This document shows, in pieces, positions 1-7,332 of a stretch of DNA of 64,000 nt; position 1 is the stretch's first letter, and each line of letters starts with the position of its first letter. The notes beneath the pieces were generated by a model. The model was not told the DNA's origin. It saw only the letters and a program-made list of their open reading frames with translations, and did no database searches. The DNA lies in the NCBI GenBank assembly GCA_016868315.1, contig VGHE01000010.1, positions 1 through 64,000 on the forward strand, in the 5' to 3' direction. Origin of the DNA: Betaproteobacteria bacterium (lineage in GTDB: Bacteria > Bdellovibrionota_B > Oligoflexia > Silvanigrellales > Silvanigrellaceae). Made by a program: the position numbers and the translations under genes.

Positions 1-222
<222 letters not shown>

Positions 223-282
223 GGAAGATGAGTGGTTGGTAACAACTGCTCTAAGGTGGGCTCTTACATAGGCTCACCGACA

Positions 283-308
283 AAGGATTCTCACATTGAG
301 AATTCCTT
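283..308 (+). other. rRNA spacer stem-loop
   Basis: The 16S-tRNA spacer (222-364) holds an imperfect hairpin. An 11-bp stem (283-293 with 297-308, one bulged T) closes a three-base CAT loop. No T-tract follows, so it does not look like a terminator. It may be an RNA-processing signal or a structural element of the precursor. Nothing else recognisable lies in the spacer. Confidence 0.4.
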
Positions 309-364
309 CCAGGTCAACTCTTCACGCACTCTGTGACTTCAATCTCTCTCTTTGAAAAGAATTC

Positions 365-441
365 GGGTCTGTAGCTCAGGTGGTTAGAGCGCGTGCCTGA
401 TAAGCACGAGGTCGGCTGTTCAACTCAGCCCAGACCCACCA
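365..441 (+). tRNA. ileT: tRNA-Ile (GAT anticodon)
   Basis: A 77-base cloverleaf. The acceptor stem is GGGTCTG pairing with CAGACCC, followed by an encoded ACCA/CCA end. The D-arm contains AGCTCAGGTGGTTAGAGC, the anticodon loop is CTGATAA (anticodon GAT, isoleucine), and the T-arm reads TTCAACTC rather than the usual TTCGAxTC. Its place just after 16S matches the classic rrn spacer tRNA, but no tRNA-Ala or 23S gene follows. Confidence 0.95.
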
Positions 442-450
442 TCTTTCAAG

Positions 451-483
451 AATCCTCTGGGGCAACCTAGAGGATTTTTTTTT
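451..483 (+). terminator. Rho-independent terminator after tRNA-Ile
   Basis: Inverted repeat AATCCTCT (451-458) and AGAGGATT (469-476), with extra G-C pairing near the loop, is followed by an uninterrupted run of T to 483. It begins only ten bases after the tRNA CCA end. It should therefore end the 16S-tRNA-Ile transcript here. Confidence 0.88.
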
Positions 484-541
484 GAGCTAACGAAATATAG
501 ATTGCACCAGTATCTTTTAATTTCTTTGAAGCGAGGCTTCG

Positions 542-913
542 ATGTTCTTCCGAAAAGTCCTTTCCGATGATCGTGTTTCTGGGCGCATCCAGAAGATGAT
601 GAGCGAGTTTCATCCCGAGGCAATCGAACGCGTCGAGCAGGCCATTTCTGCCAACAAGGTGGTTGTGGTTGGCATGCGTGGAAATTATTTTGTGAAGAAA
701 GCTCTCAGGAATCTTGTGCGTTGGAATGTAGCTTTCGAGTACTGCGAGTTTGGGAGTTACTTTAGTCAATACAACGAACGCGTCACACTTAAGATGTGGA
801 GTGGTTATTCAACCTTTCCAATGATCTTTGTCAATGGCGTATTGATTGGAGGTAATTCAGATATGGAAGCGGAGAAAGCCGAGGGAAGCTTCGATCGGCG
901 TCTTGTCGGGTGA
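542..913 (+). CDS. Glutaredoxin-fold protein lacking the active-site cysteines
   Basis: A 123-residue protein with a glutaredoxin/thioredoxin-like C-terminal part. A beta strand VVVVGM is followed by GNYF (residues 47-50) at the place of the usual CPYC or CGFS, then by helix VKKALRNL. The cis-proline motif TFP is at 91-93, and the strand IFVNGVLIGG ends in the glycine pair that binds glutathione. Both catalytic cysteines are absent; the only nearby cysteine is C68, outside the active site. The first ~35 residues form a short helical extension. Upstream GCGAGG may serve as ribosome site. It faces the bolA gene tail to tail; glutaredoxins and BolA are known partners in Fe-S/iron handling. Redox catalysis is unlikely, and a binding or scaffold role is inference. 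Confidence 0.75.
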   Translation: MFFRKVLSDDRVSGRIQKMMSEFHPEAIERVEQAISANKVVVVGMRGNYFVKKALRNLVRWNVAFEYCEFGSYFSQYNERVTLKMWSGYSTFPMIFVNGVLIGGNSDMEAEKAEGSFDRRLVG

Positions 914-946
914 ACTCGACTCAGCTTGGCATTTAAGGCAGATTTT

Positions 947-1273
947 TTACAGGCTCGTTTTCGGTTTATTATGGCACCCAGGTGATCTGAAGCCCACGCC
1001 ATCCGACTCTGCTTTTTCCCATTCTTCAGCTGTAAGCGTGTGGAGCGAAAGGGCGCGAATACGGCTGACAACATCGGCGAGCGCGCTCTGTACCAGGCGG
1101 TGACGTGCAAGCAGTTTCAATCCGGTAAACTGTTCTGCCACAACAATCACTTTGTAATGGCTCTGGGCTTGTGCTCCACCGCCGTGTTGCCAACTTTCAT
1201 CTTCTACCTGAAGATGTTTTGGATTCAATTTCTCGGTCAGAATCTCTTCGATTTGTGTTTTGATGAGCGTCAT
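947..1273 (-). CDS. bolA: BolA family protein
   Basis: About 108 residues, the usual length for BolA/IbaG. The protein starts MTLIKTQIEEIL, continues through a segment with SWQHGGGAQAQSHYKVIVV (the BolA loop-strand region with its H and the variable loop), then LARHRLVQSAL and a C-terminal helix before a basic tail. BolA proteins form Fe-S-bridged complexes with monothiol glutaredoxins and influence iron and stress responses. The ATG at 1273 is preferred because an extension to 1324 adds 17 residues not seen in the family. The convergent neighbour is a glutaredoxin-like protein that has lost its cysteines. The 190 bases upstream (1274-1463) hold no other gene. Confidence 0.85.
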   Translation of the reverse strand: MTLIKTQIEEILTEKLNPKHLQVEDESWQHGGGAQAQSHYKVIVVAEQFTGLKLLARHRLVQSALADVVSRIRALSLHTLTAEEWEKAESDGVGFRSPGCHNKPKTSL

Positions 1274-1463
1274 GTCGGTTATCCCCGTTCGCGTGCGACT
1301 GCTCACTTTCTTTACACTGTTCATGCGTTATTGCCGAGTGCGTCTCCATACCCAGTTCGTCCTCTGTAAAAAATTCTTGTTATTTCGAGGTCTTTAGTCC
1401 TGCCTGCGAGCTGGAGGTTTGTTGGCGCAGGTTTTGCTGTCCCTACGCCGGAGGGAGGGTGTT

Positions 1464-2396
1464 ATGAGCTCAGAATTTCCTATGTCATTTCCTGAAGAGT
1501 CGCAGCTGGCCTCGCTACAGCCACAGCGCAAGTCTGAGAAGAAAAGGGTTCAGCATTCCGAACGGACTTCCTCTGCCGATAGGAAATCATCAAACCGGAA
1601 GAACGTCATCCCTCTTTCCCGCCATGCAGATTCGATGCTGGCACCGATGTCGGAGATGGCAGCTGCCCCTGCGAACAACGCTTCGGGCATGGGTGATTAT
1701 CCGCTGAGTGAGTTTTCCTCCGAAGAAGGTACGACTCATTCGTCCAAGCCGCGCACTGGTCGTCGGGTTCTGCGTTCTGTGCTTGGTCTGACCTTAGTTG
1801 GTCTTTGGGTTGCCATTGCAACAGGCCATCTCCACTCAGAGCTCCCTTTGATGGAACAACTGCGGAGTCAACTCTCCCTCTCTGAACACTCTGCCGCCGA
1901 AACGTCGGCGGATCAAAACGCCACTTTACAAGCTCCATCTGTTCCCGAAGTTGTTGCAGGCGATTCGGCGGTAGTCACCAACGCTACCATGAGCTCCACG
2001 GAGCCAACGGCACAAACTGCTTTAGAGAAAAATAGCTCATCAGCGGATGCTGGAGCACCCGCGGCGAGCCAGCCGACGAGTGCTGCGTCCATTTTTGGTG
2101 AGGGAAATCTTCCCGCAACCCCTGCTGCACTAAACGCTCAGGGTGCTGCACAACCCATGCGTGTTCCACCTATTCCTGGTTCGGTGTCTTCTGCCGACGT
2201 CGAAAAGACGGCTAAACTTTTCTTAACTCAGGGTGCACAACTGAATGCCCTCGAAGAGCATCTCGCGCAGCTGTTGTTACAGCATGGTTCAGCCGAAAAA
2301 CTTGATTCTCTACTTGATTCGATGGAGCGTCGTCACAAAGATGCTCTCGAGACGATTCAAGCTCTCCGAAGTCGGGGCAAAAATAGCAAACAATAA
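1464..2396 (+). CDS. Single-pass membrane protein, low complexity, function unknown
   Basis: About 310 residues. The start ATG at 1464 follows GGAGGG at good spacing; an upstream in-frame start at 1419 lacks this. The N-terminal ~100 residues are polar, Ser/Lys/Arg-rich and predicted disordered. A single hydrophobic segment (VLGLTLVGLWVAIATG) lies near residues 115-130, so the N-terminus is probably cytoplasmic. A long Ala/Ser/Thr/Pro-rich stretch follows. The last ~70 residues form a Leu-rich amphipathic helix suited to coiled-coil pairing. No enzymatic motif is visible. A strong terminator follows directly. No family could be assigned. Confidence 0.75.
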   Translation: MSSEFPMSFPEESQLASLQPQRKSEKKRVQHSERTSSADRKSSNRKNVIPLSRHADSMLAPMSEMAAAPANNASGMGDYPLSEFSSEEGTTHSSKPRTGRRVLRSVLGLTLVGLWVAIATGHLHSELPLMEQLRSQLSLSEHSAAETSADQNATLQAPSVPEVVAGDSAVVTNATMSSTEPTAQTALEKNSSSADAGAPAASQPTSAASIFGEGNLPATPAALNAQGAAQPMRVPPIPGSVSSADVEKTAKLFLTQGAQLNALEEHLAQLLLQHGSAEKLDSLLDSMERRHKDALETIQALRSRGKNSKQ

Positions 2397-2424
2397 GCTC
2401 CTCATTCACTGTTCATGGCATTGC

Positions 2425-2456
2425 CCGACAGCGGTGACTCCGTTGTCGGCTTTTTT
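2425..2456 (+). terminator. Rho-independent terminator
   Basis: A ten-pair stem CCGACAGCGG (2425-2434) with CCGTTGTCGG (2440-2449), including one G-T wobble, has a five-base loop TGACT and is followed by C and a run of six T. It ends the transcript of the gene at 1464-2396. Confidence 0.88.
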
Positions 2457-2459
2457 ACA

Positions 2460-2489
2460 TTGCAAGTCATGCTCTGAAAGGGTTACAAT
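2460..2489 (+). promoter_or_regulatory. Putative sigma-70-type promoter of the cyclase-PilZ gene
   Basis: TTGCAA (2460-2465) and TACAAT (2484-2489) are separated by 18 bases and lie between the upstream terminator and the start codon at 2516. The start follows a weak GGAG-like site. This is a motif match only. Confidence 0.4.
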
Positions 2490-2515
2490 TTCGGTAATTT
2501 CCGGAGACCCTCAAT

Positions 2516-3592
2516 ATGTCAGACGTGCAGCACAGCCCCAACGTCTCTGCCTGCGAATTGCGTGCGGTGGTGATGTTTATAGATATCGAAGGGTTCTCTC
2601 GGATTGTCGGCAAAAAAGATCCGGAAACGATTTTCGCTGAATTGCGGAGTTGTCTGAGCCGAATTTCAGCGATCGTTGAGTCTCATGGTGGCCGGGTCAA
2701 CAAAACCCTTGGCAACGGTCTGCTGTGTTACTTTGCCGCAAATGAAACTCAAACAGCACCTCAAACAGATGCTCAGTTGAGTCAGCTTGTGGAGTCTGCA
2801 TTGCGCAGCGCAATTGCCATTCAGCATGACTGGGTTTCAGAGTTCTTGCGGAGTGTGCCAACGCAACAAGGAGAGACCCTCAAGAAGTGGCATGCCCTAC
2901 CTCTTCGAATTGGTCTGAATGCCGGAAGAGTTTATTGGGGGAATGGTAGCATTGATCCTTCTCGGTCTGAGTACACGGTGGTCGGCGAGACTGTGAATTT
3001 GGCGAAGCGCTTGGAGGGGTCTGCAGATATCTTCAAAGTACTGGTGAGCCCTGCGGCTAAAGCCATCTTGGATGAGTCGTCCTTACCTCTCGATTTCGGA
3101 CTTGGAGTTGTTTGGGGAAGACGCTTTCTGCAAATTAAACACCAGACGGGACTTTTTGAAGCTTGGGAGTGTAATCCCTTTGGTTCTGATCCTGAATTGC
3201 TGAAAGCTGCGCTGCGATTAATGCGGACGGGCAACAAGCGAGCCTCTTCACGTGTTCCCTGGTTGTGTGATGTTCCGCTTCAGGTCACGTTGAAGTCAGG
3301 AATTGTTGCGCGCGTTGTTGATTTCTCCGAAGCAGGTTTTTGTTTGGAATTTGAAAATCCATATACGCGCAAGGAGCAGTTTGAGGCAACGCTCAGCACG
3401 GGGCGTGCTGACTGGAACAAGGTTTTGGCGCTCAAGGGGTTGTCGCAGGTGGGCTGCGACGTTCGTTGGGTCGAGAAAGTCGGAGAGAAGCATTGGCACG
3501 GGATCGCATTCGTGGGCTTTCCACAAGAGCAGGCTCGTGCACTTTCAGATCTGTTGATTCAATTCAACAACCGTTCCCACGAGGAGATTTGA
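2516..3592 (+). CDS. Class III nucleotide cyclase domain fused to PilZ domain
   Basis: 358 residues, soluble. Residues ~14-200 match a class III adenylate/guanylate cyclase: FIDIEGFS with metal ligand D23, KTLGNGLL near 63-70, RIGLNAGRVYWGN near 131-143, and GETVNLAKRLE with transition-state residues N161 and R165. The second metal aspartate, normally GD in KxxGDA, is N67 here, so activity may be weak or lost. Residues ~240-350 form a PilZ domain with both c-di-GMP signatures, R242-x3-R246 and D269-x-S-x2-G274. The architecture suggests that c-di-GMP binding controls the cyclase domain or a partner. The last 48 bases overlap, on the opposite strand, the end of a GGDEF gene that could make the ligand. 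There are no membrane segments. Confidence 0.88.
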   Translation: MSDVQHSPNVSACELRAVVMFIDIEGFSRIVGKKDPETIFAELRSCLSRISAIVESHGGRVNKTLGNGLLCYFAANETQTAPQTDAQLSQLVESALRSAIAIQHDWVSEFLRSVPTQQGETLKKWHALPLRIGLNAGRVYWGNGSIDPSRSEYTVVGETVNLAKRLEGSADIFKVLVSPAAKAILDESSLPLDFGLGVVWGRRFLQIKHQTGLFEAWECNPFGSDPELLKAALRLMRTGNKRASSRVPWLCDVPLQVTLKSGIVARVVDFSEAGFCLEFENPYTRKEQFEATLSTGRADWNKVLALKGLSQVGCDVRWVEKVGEKHWHGIAFVGFPQEQARALSDLLIQFNNRSHEEI

Positions 3593-5068
3593 GCTCCCGT
3601 TTTGGCTTGCGAGCGTCACGCAATTCTTTCCTGCCTTTTTGGAAGCGTACATCGCAGTGTCGGCCTCTTGAACAAGTTCCTGCACTGTTTTGGCGGATTC
3701 GGGAAAGCTTGCCACCCCAATACTTGTGGTGACCTTCAGGTCAACGGCTTCGTCAACACCACTGGCATCGCGCAAATCAAATGAACGGCTTTCAAATGCG
3801 ACGCGGATCCGCTCAGCCAGGATGTGGGCACCATCGAGCGCTGTGTTGGGAAGAATGACGCAGAACTCATCGCCGCCGTAGCGAAGCAGTTGGTCGGAGT
3901 CGCGGATAATTTCGCGCAGTGTGCGCGCGGCTGCTTTGATCATTTGACTGCCCACGATGTGTCCGTGGGTGTCATTCACTGCTTTAAAGCGGTCGAGGTC
4001 AAGGAACAGCAATGACACTGGACTTCCGTAACGCTGGCTGCGAGCCACTTCCTGTGCAAGTGATACATCCATGAAACGTTGATTATAGAGACCCGTGAGT
4101 TCGTCGACGAGCGAAAGAGAATTGGCGACGTCCAGATTTTGGAAGGTTCGCGCTGCCTGCATCGTAATGGGAGACACCTGGTTAATGATTTCGAGAAGCT
4201 CGGTGCCGGTCATTCCATCTTTCGTGAGTGCAATGAAGCCACTGTTTGCTGTTGGGCTTCTGAACTCAATCACAACGAATTGTCCACACGGTGAAACTTC
4301 GGTGCGTGGCGCGATTAAGGTGACCGAATCCATTTCTGCGACGTTCTCGGGAATGGTCGCTCGATTGCGTAGAAACGGCGCGAGCGAGCGGTGAATGAGT
4401 TGGCTGGGTTCGGTTCGTCCGATGCCAGCCTGGCGCAGATCGAGAAGCAACTCTGGGAAAGATCGGTGTGCATCGAAAAAGAAAGAGAATCCTTCGCTCA
4501 CTTTGAGTTCGCGAGTGATGAGGCGCAAGTAGGTTTTGAGGAGTGCTTTTTTCTCGGAGAGGCTCGCAAGAGTTTGGGCGATGCTCAGAATGTGCACGGC
4601 GTTGGTGAGGGATTTGTTTTCGCGGAGGAGTTCGCCATGCTGCTGAGCTTTGCGCAGGGCAAGCACCAGGTCTTCCAACTGAATCGGTTTTCTGAGGAAA
4701 TCGACAGCACCTGCTTTCATGGCAGATACGGCAGTGTCGACTGTGGCAAAGGCTGTGAGTGCTACGACCGGAATGTGTGGCCAATGTTTTTGCCAACGCT
4801 CAATCAGTTCGAGACCAGTGCCATCGGGAAGCACCAGGTCGACAAGCAAAAGCTGGGGGCGAAGAGTTTCGGAGGAGTTCCATTCGTCGGCAAGATTGAG
4901 ACGTTCATTGAAAGCTTCTGCCGTCGCAAAATGCTCGACGACCGCGCCTGCATCCTGCATCCAGCGCTGATAGACCCGCGCGGTGGTGAGGTCGTCTTCG
5001 ACAAGGTAAATGCGCACGTCTTGCAGAACGCGCAGAGATTTGGAGAGTTCTGTGCTTTCGTTTGGCAT
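3545..5068 (-). CDS. Response regulator with GGDEF diguanylate cyclase output
   Basis: 507 residues. The N-terminal receiver (about 18-140) carries the acidic pair E24-D25, phosphoacceptor D77 (LLLVD) and K127 (FLRKP). The middle (~150-315) resembles a GAF-type sensor. The C-terminal GGDEF domain (~318-490) has the intact catalytic loop GGDEF at 398-402 and the product-inhibition site RDSD at 389-392, so it should make c-di-GMP with feedback control. An AGGAG lies about 11 bases before the ATG. It is the third gene of a minus-strand run aroC-holA-this gene, with 50 bases to holA. Its 3' end overlaps the cyclase-PilZ gene by 48 bases. The cognate kinase is unknown. Confidence 0.93.
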   Translation of the reverse strand: MPNESTELSKSLRVLQDVRIYLVEDDLTTARVYQRWMQDAGAVVEHFATAEAFNERLNLADEWNSSETLRPQLLLVDLVLPDGTGLELIERWQKHWPHIPVVALTAFATVDTAVSAMKAGAVDFLRKPIQLEDLVLALRKAQQHGELLRENKSLTNAVHILSIAQTLASLSEKKALLKTYLRLITRELKVSEGFSFFFDAHRSFPELLLDLRQAGIGRTEPSQLIHRSLAPFLRNRATIPENVAEMDSVTLIAPRTEVSPCGQFVVIEFRSPTANSGFIALTKDGMTGTELLEIINQVSPITMQAARTFQNLDVANSLSLVDELTGLYNQRFMDVSLAQEVARSQRYGSPVSLLFLDLDRFKAVNDTHGHIVGSQMIKAAARTLREIIRDSDQLLRYGGDEFCVILPNTALDGAHILAERIRVAFESRSFDLRDASGVDEAVDLKVTTSIGVASFPESAKTVQELVQEADTAMYASKKAGKNCVTLASQNGSSNLLVGTVVELNQQI

Positions 5069-5118
5069 GCGTGGCTCAACTCCTGAAACGCTGAATGTTC
5101 CCTCAATTGAAACAGATT

Positions 5119-6111
5119 TCAGCTCAGAAGGCCAGTGAGCTCAACAGCGAGCCAGCTATGCGCATCGCGTTGTGTTCGGGTTTGTTTTTCCAACTCTGCG
5201 GCAACCAAAAAGAATCGAGCCCATTTTTCTGGTGGCAACAACTTCGCCAGGCGTTCGACACGTGCTTGCGAGGGATAAGGGGTTTTCGCCATGTCGTGTG
5301 CCTGGCGTGACTGACTCGTTTTGGCGAGTGCGGCTTGAAAGGCAAGAACCTGGCGACCCGTATAGGCGAGCGCGGAAATCACGCTGCCCGCTTCTTCTCC
5401 GGCCTGTTCAAGTTGCCCGAGGCGCAAATGGACGAGATTTGTATCGCCACTCGAGAGCGCTTCAATGACGTCGAATGCATCTAGGCCTGTCTTAGGAATA
5501 AAGGCAGCTTCGAATGCGAGCCCACCCTTTGCCATCTGTTCGAAATGTAGATCGCATGCCTCCAGATCACCGCTATAGTGGTCGAAACAATGGTGTGCCC
5601 ATGCAAGAAGTTCTGGTTTGTTTGCCTGCGCGAGAATGCCGCCGTGACGAGGGATGAGTGTGGTCAGCAGGTTTATTGCTTCTGCTCGAGCGGGCTCATA
5701 AATCACCAGGACTTCAGCCTTCCAGGGCAGAGCTTTGGGGTCAGGAGCTCCGTGTCGGGTTGCAGCGGGTGCAAAAATATAAAGTTCCTGCCGCGCTGGG
5801 TCGCTCAAATGATTGAGCTGTGTTGTGAATTCGTTCCATTGTTTTGAGGTGATTTTTTCGGGCAACTCGATCCAGACCGGCGCAGGTGCACCAAAAAGGT
5901 CTTGGGTGGAGAGAGCCTCGACAGCCTCTTGGACAGGGTTTTTTCCTGAATGAAGCACAGCGCGTGTTCCGTGAAGGCGCAACAAGCGTTCGGCAGCCAA
6001 ACGGCGGATGAGTGTGTTGTCGGTTAGAACGATCCGCAGTCTCGCCTTTTCAGGTGTAGTTGCTGTCAGCTCCATAATGAATTTTGAAGCATCTACGCGC
6101 TGTGTACTCAT
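5119..6111 (-). CDS. holA: DNA polymerase III delta subunit
   Basis: 330 residues, the usual size for HolA, the clamp-loader subunit that opens the beta sliding clamp. The N-terminal half is Rossmann-like with a divergent, non-ATP-binding fold. The region GDLEACDLHFEQMA and the following segment with FDVIEALSSGD and the helix LVHLRLGQLEQAG match the delta lid and collar region. Sequence similarity in this family is low, so the call rests on the pattern of C-terminal helices and length. Its ATG overlaps the aroC stop by four bases (ATGA), which implies translational coupling. Confidence 0.8.
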   Translation of the reverse strand: MSTQRVDASKFIMELTATTPEKARLRIVLTDNTLIRRLAAERLLRLHGTRAVLHSGKNPVQEAVEALSTQDLFGAPAPVWIELPEKITSKQWNEFTTQLNHLSDPARQELYIFAPAATRHGAPDPKALPWKAEVLVIYEPARAEAINLLTTLIPRHGGILAQANKPELLAWAHHCFDHYSGDLEACDLHFEQMAKGGLAFEAAFIPKTGLDAFDVIEALSSGDTNLVHLRLGQLEQAGEEAGSVISALAYTGRQVLAFQAALAKTSQSRQAHDMAKTPYPSQARVERLAKLLPPEKWARFFLVAAELEKQTRTQRDAHSWLAVELTGLLS

Positions 6112-7250
6112 GCCTTATCCTTGGCTGTGGGCGTTGCTTGAGGCGACGCGAGTGTGTCTTTGCGATTGAGACGGGCGCGCAGAGCATGATCGGCGAGAAC
6201 CAGCCAGGTCATTGCTTCAATCATCGGTACAGCGCGCGGCAAGACGCATGGGTCGTGTCGTCCTTGGGTGATTTGAAGGGTGACGGGATTCCCCTGAGCA
6301 TCAACACTCTGCTGCTCTTTTTGAATCGTTGAAACGGGCTTGAATCCAACTGAAAAGACAATATCCATGCCGTTGCTGATTCCGCCCTGAATGCCGCCGC
6401 TGTTGTTGGTTGTTGTGATGATTTGCCCCGTCACCGGGTCGGCGTCGAAGGGGTCGTTGTGGGTTGAGCCGGTCATGTACGTGGATGCAAGCCCGGCACC
6501 GATCTCAAAACTACGCGAAGCGGGTAGGCTTAACATGGCCTTTGCCAAATCCGCTTCAAGCTTGTCGAAGACAGGCTCGCCCCATCCTGCAGGGGCGCCG
6601 CGCACGACACATCGAATTAATCCACCGGCCGTGTCGCCTGAGGCCATCAACTTTTCTAAATATTCATGCATGCGCGCAGCAGCTGCAGGCACAGGGACTC
6701 GCAGCGGGTGAGCATCGACCTCGGCACGGTTCAGGGGCAGGGTATCGGCAGGACATTCCAGGTGCGCGAGGCGCTGCACCCAAGCGAGCACCTCAATGGG
6801 CTCGGGGCAGATTTGTTTGAGCATCTGTTCGGCCACAGCTCCTGCGGCAACCCGTGCAACCGTTTCGCGCGCGCTCGCACGACCTCCACCGCTCTGGGCG
6901 CGGCGACCAAATTTGGCCTGGTAGGTGAAGTCGGCATGACCAGGGCGATAAGCTGCATTGCTCTGCGCGTAGTCCTGCGGGCGAACGTTGGTGTTCTCGA
7001 CCATCAGCGCAATAGGTGTTCCTAGGGTGACTCCATCTTCGACTCCCGAAAGTACGCGGACAGTATCGGGCTCTGCACGGGGCGAGGTGACCGCGCTTTG
7101 ACCGGGGCGACGCCGATTGAGGGCTGCCTGGAGCGCATCCACATCGAGCACTATGCCCGCAGGGCAGCCGTCGATACAGCATCCCACGGCCGCACCGTGT
7201 GACTCACCGAAACTGCTGACCCTGAAAATAATCCCAATATGACTTGCCAT
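6108..7250 (-). CDS. aroC: Chorismate synthase
   Basis: About 380 residues. It converts EPSP to chorismate with reduced FMN, the last step of the shikimate pathway. Visible signatures are SFGESHG near the N-terminus, the RRRPGQS segment, RASARETVARVAAGA in the middle and GGIQGGISNGMDI in the C-terminal half, all conserved FMN/EPSP-binding regions. The start at 7250 has GGAG six bases upstream; an ATG at 7262 is less well placed. It heads the minus-strand run with holA and the GGDEF regulator, and is divergent from the photolyase gene. Confidence 0.97.
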   Translation of the reverse strand: MASHIGIIFRVSSFGESHGAAVGCCIDGCPAGIVLDVDALQAALNRRRPGQSAVTSPRAEPDTVRVLSGVEDGVTLGTPIALMVENTNVRPQDYAQSNAAYRPGHADFTYQAKFGRRAQSGGGRASARETVARVAAGAVAEQMLKQICPEPIEVLAWVQRLAHLECPADTLPLNRAEVDAHPLRVPVPAAAARMHEYLEKLMASGDTAGGLIRCVVRGAPAGWGEPVFDKLEADLAKAMLSLPASRSFEIGAGLASTYMTGSTHNDPFDADPVTGQIITTTNNSGGIQGGISNGMDIVFSVGFKPVSTIQKEQQSVDAQGNPVTLQITQGRHDPCVLPRAVPMIEAMTWLVLADHALRARLNRKDTLASPQATPTAKDKA

Positions 7251-7332
7251 CTGTCGCTCCAAATCGAGAATGATGGGTTCTAGCCCGAGTTGCGGGCCGG
7301 CTCAACAGCGGCAGGTGGGAGAAGAGCAGCAG

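Noticed and set aside
4391-5086. 231-codon open frame on the plus strand
   Set aside because: It covers the receiver part of the GGDEF regulator in antisense. The receiver motifs prove the minus-strand reading.
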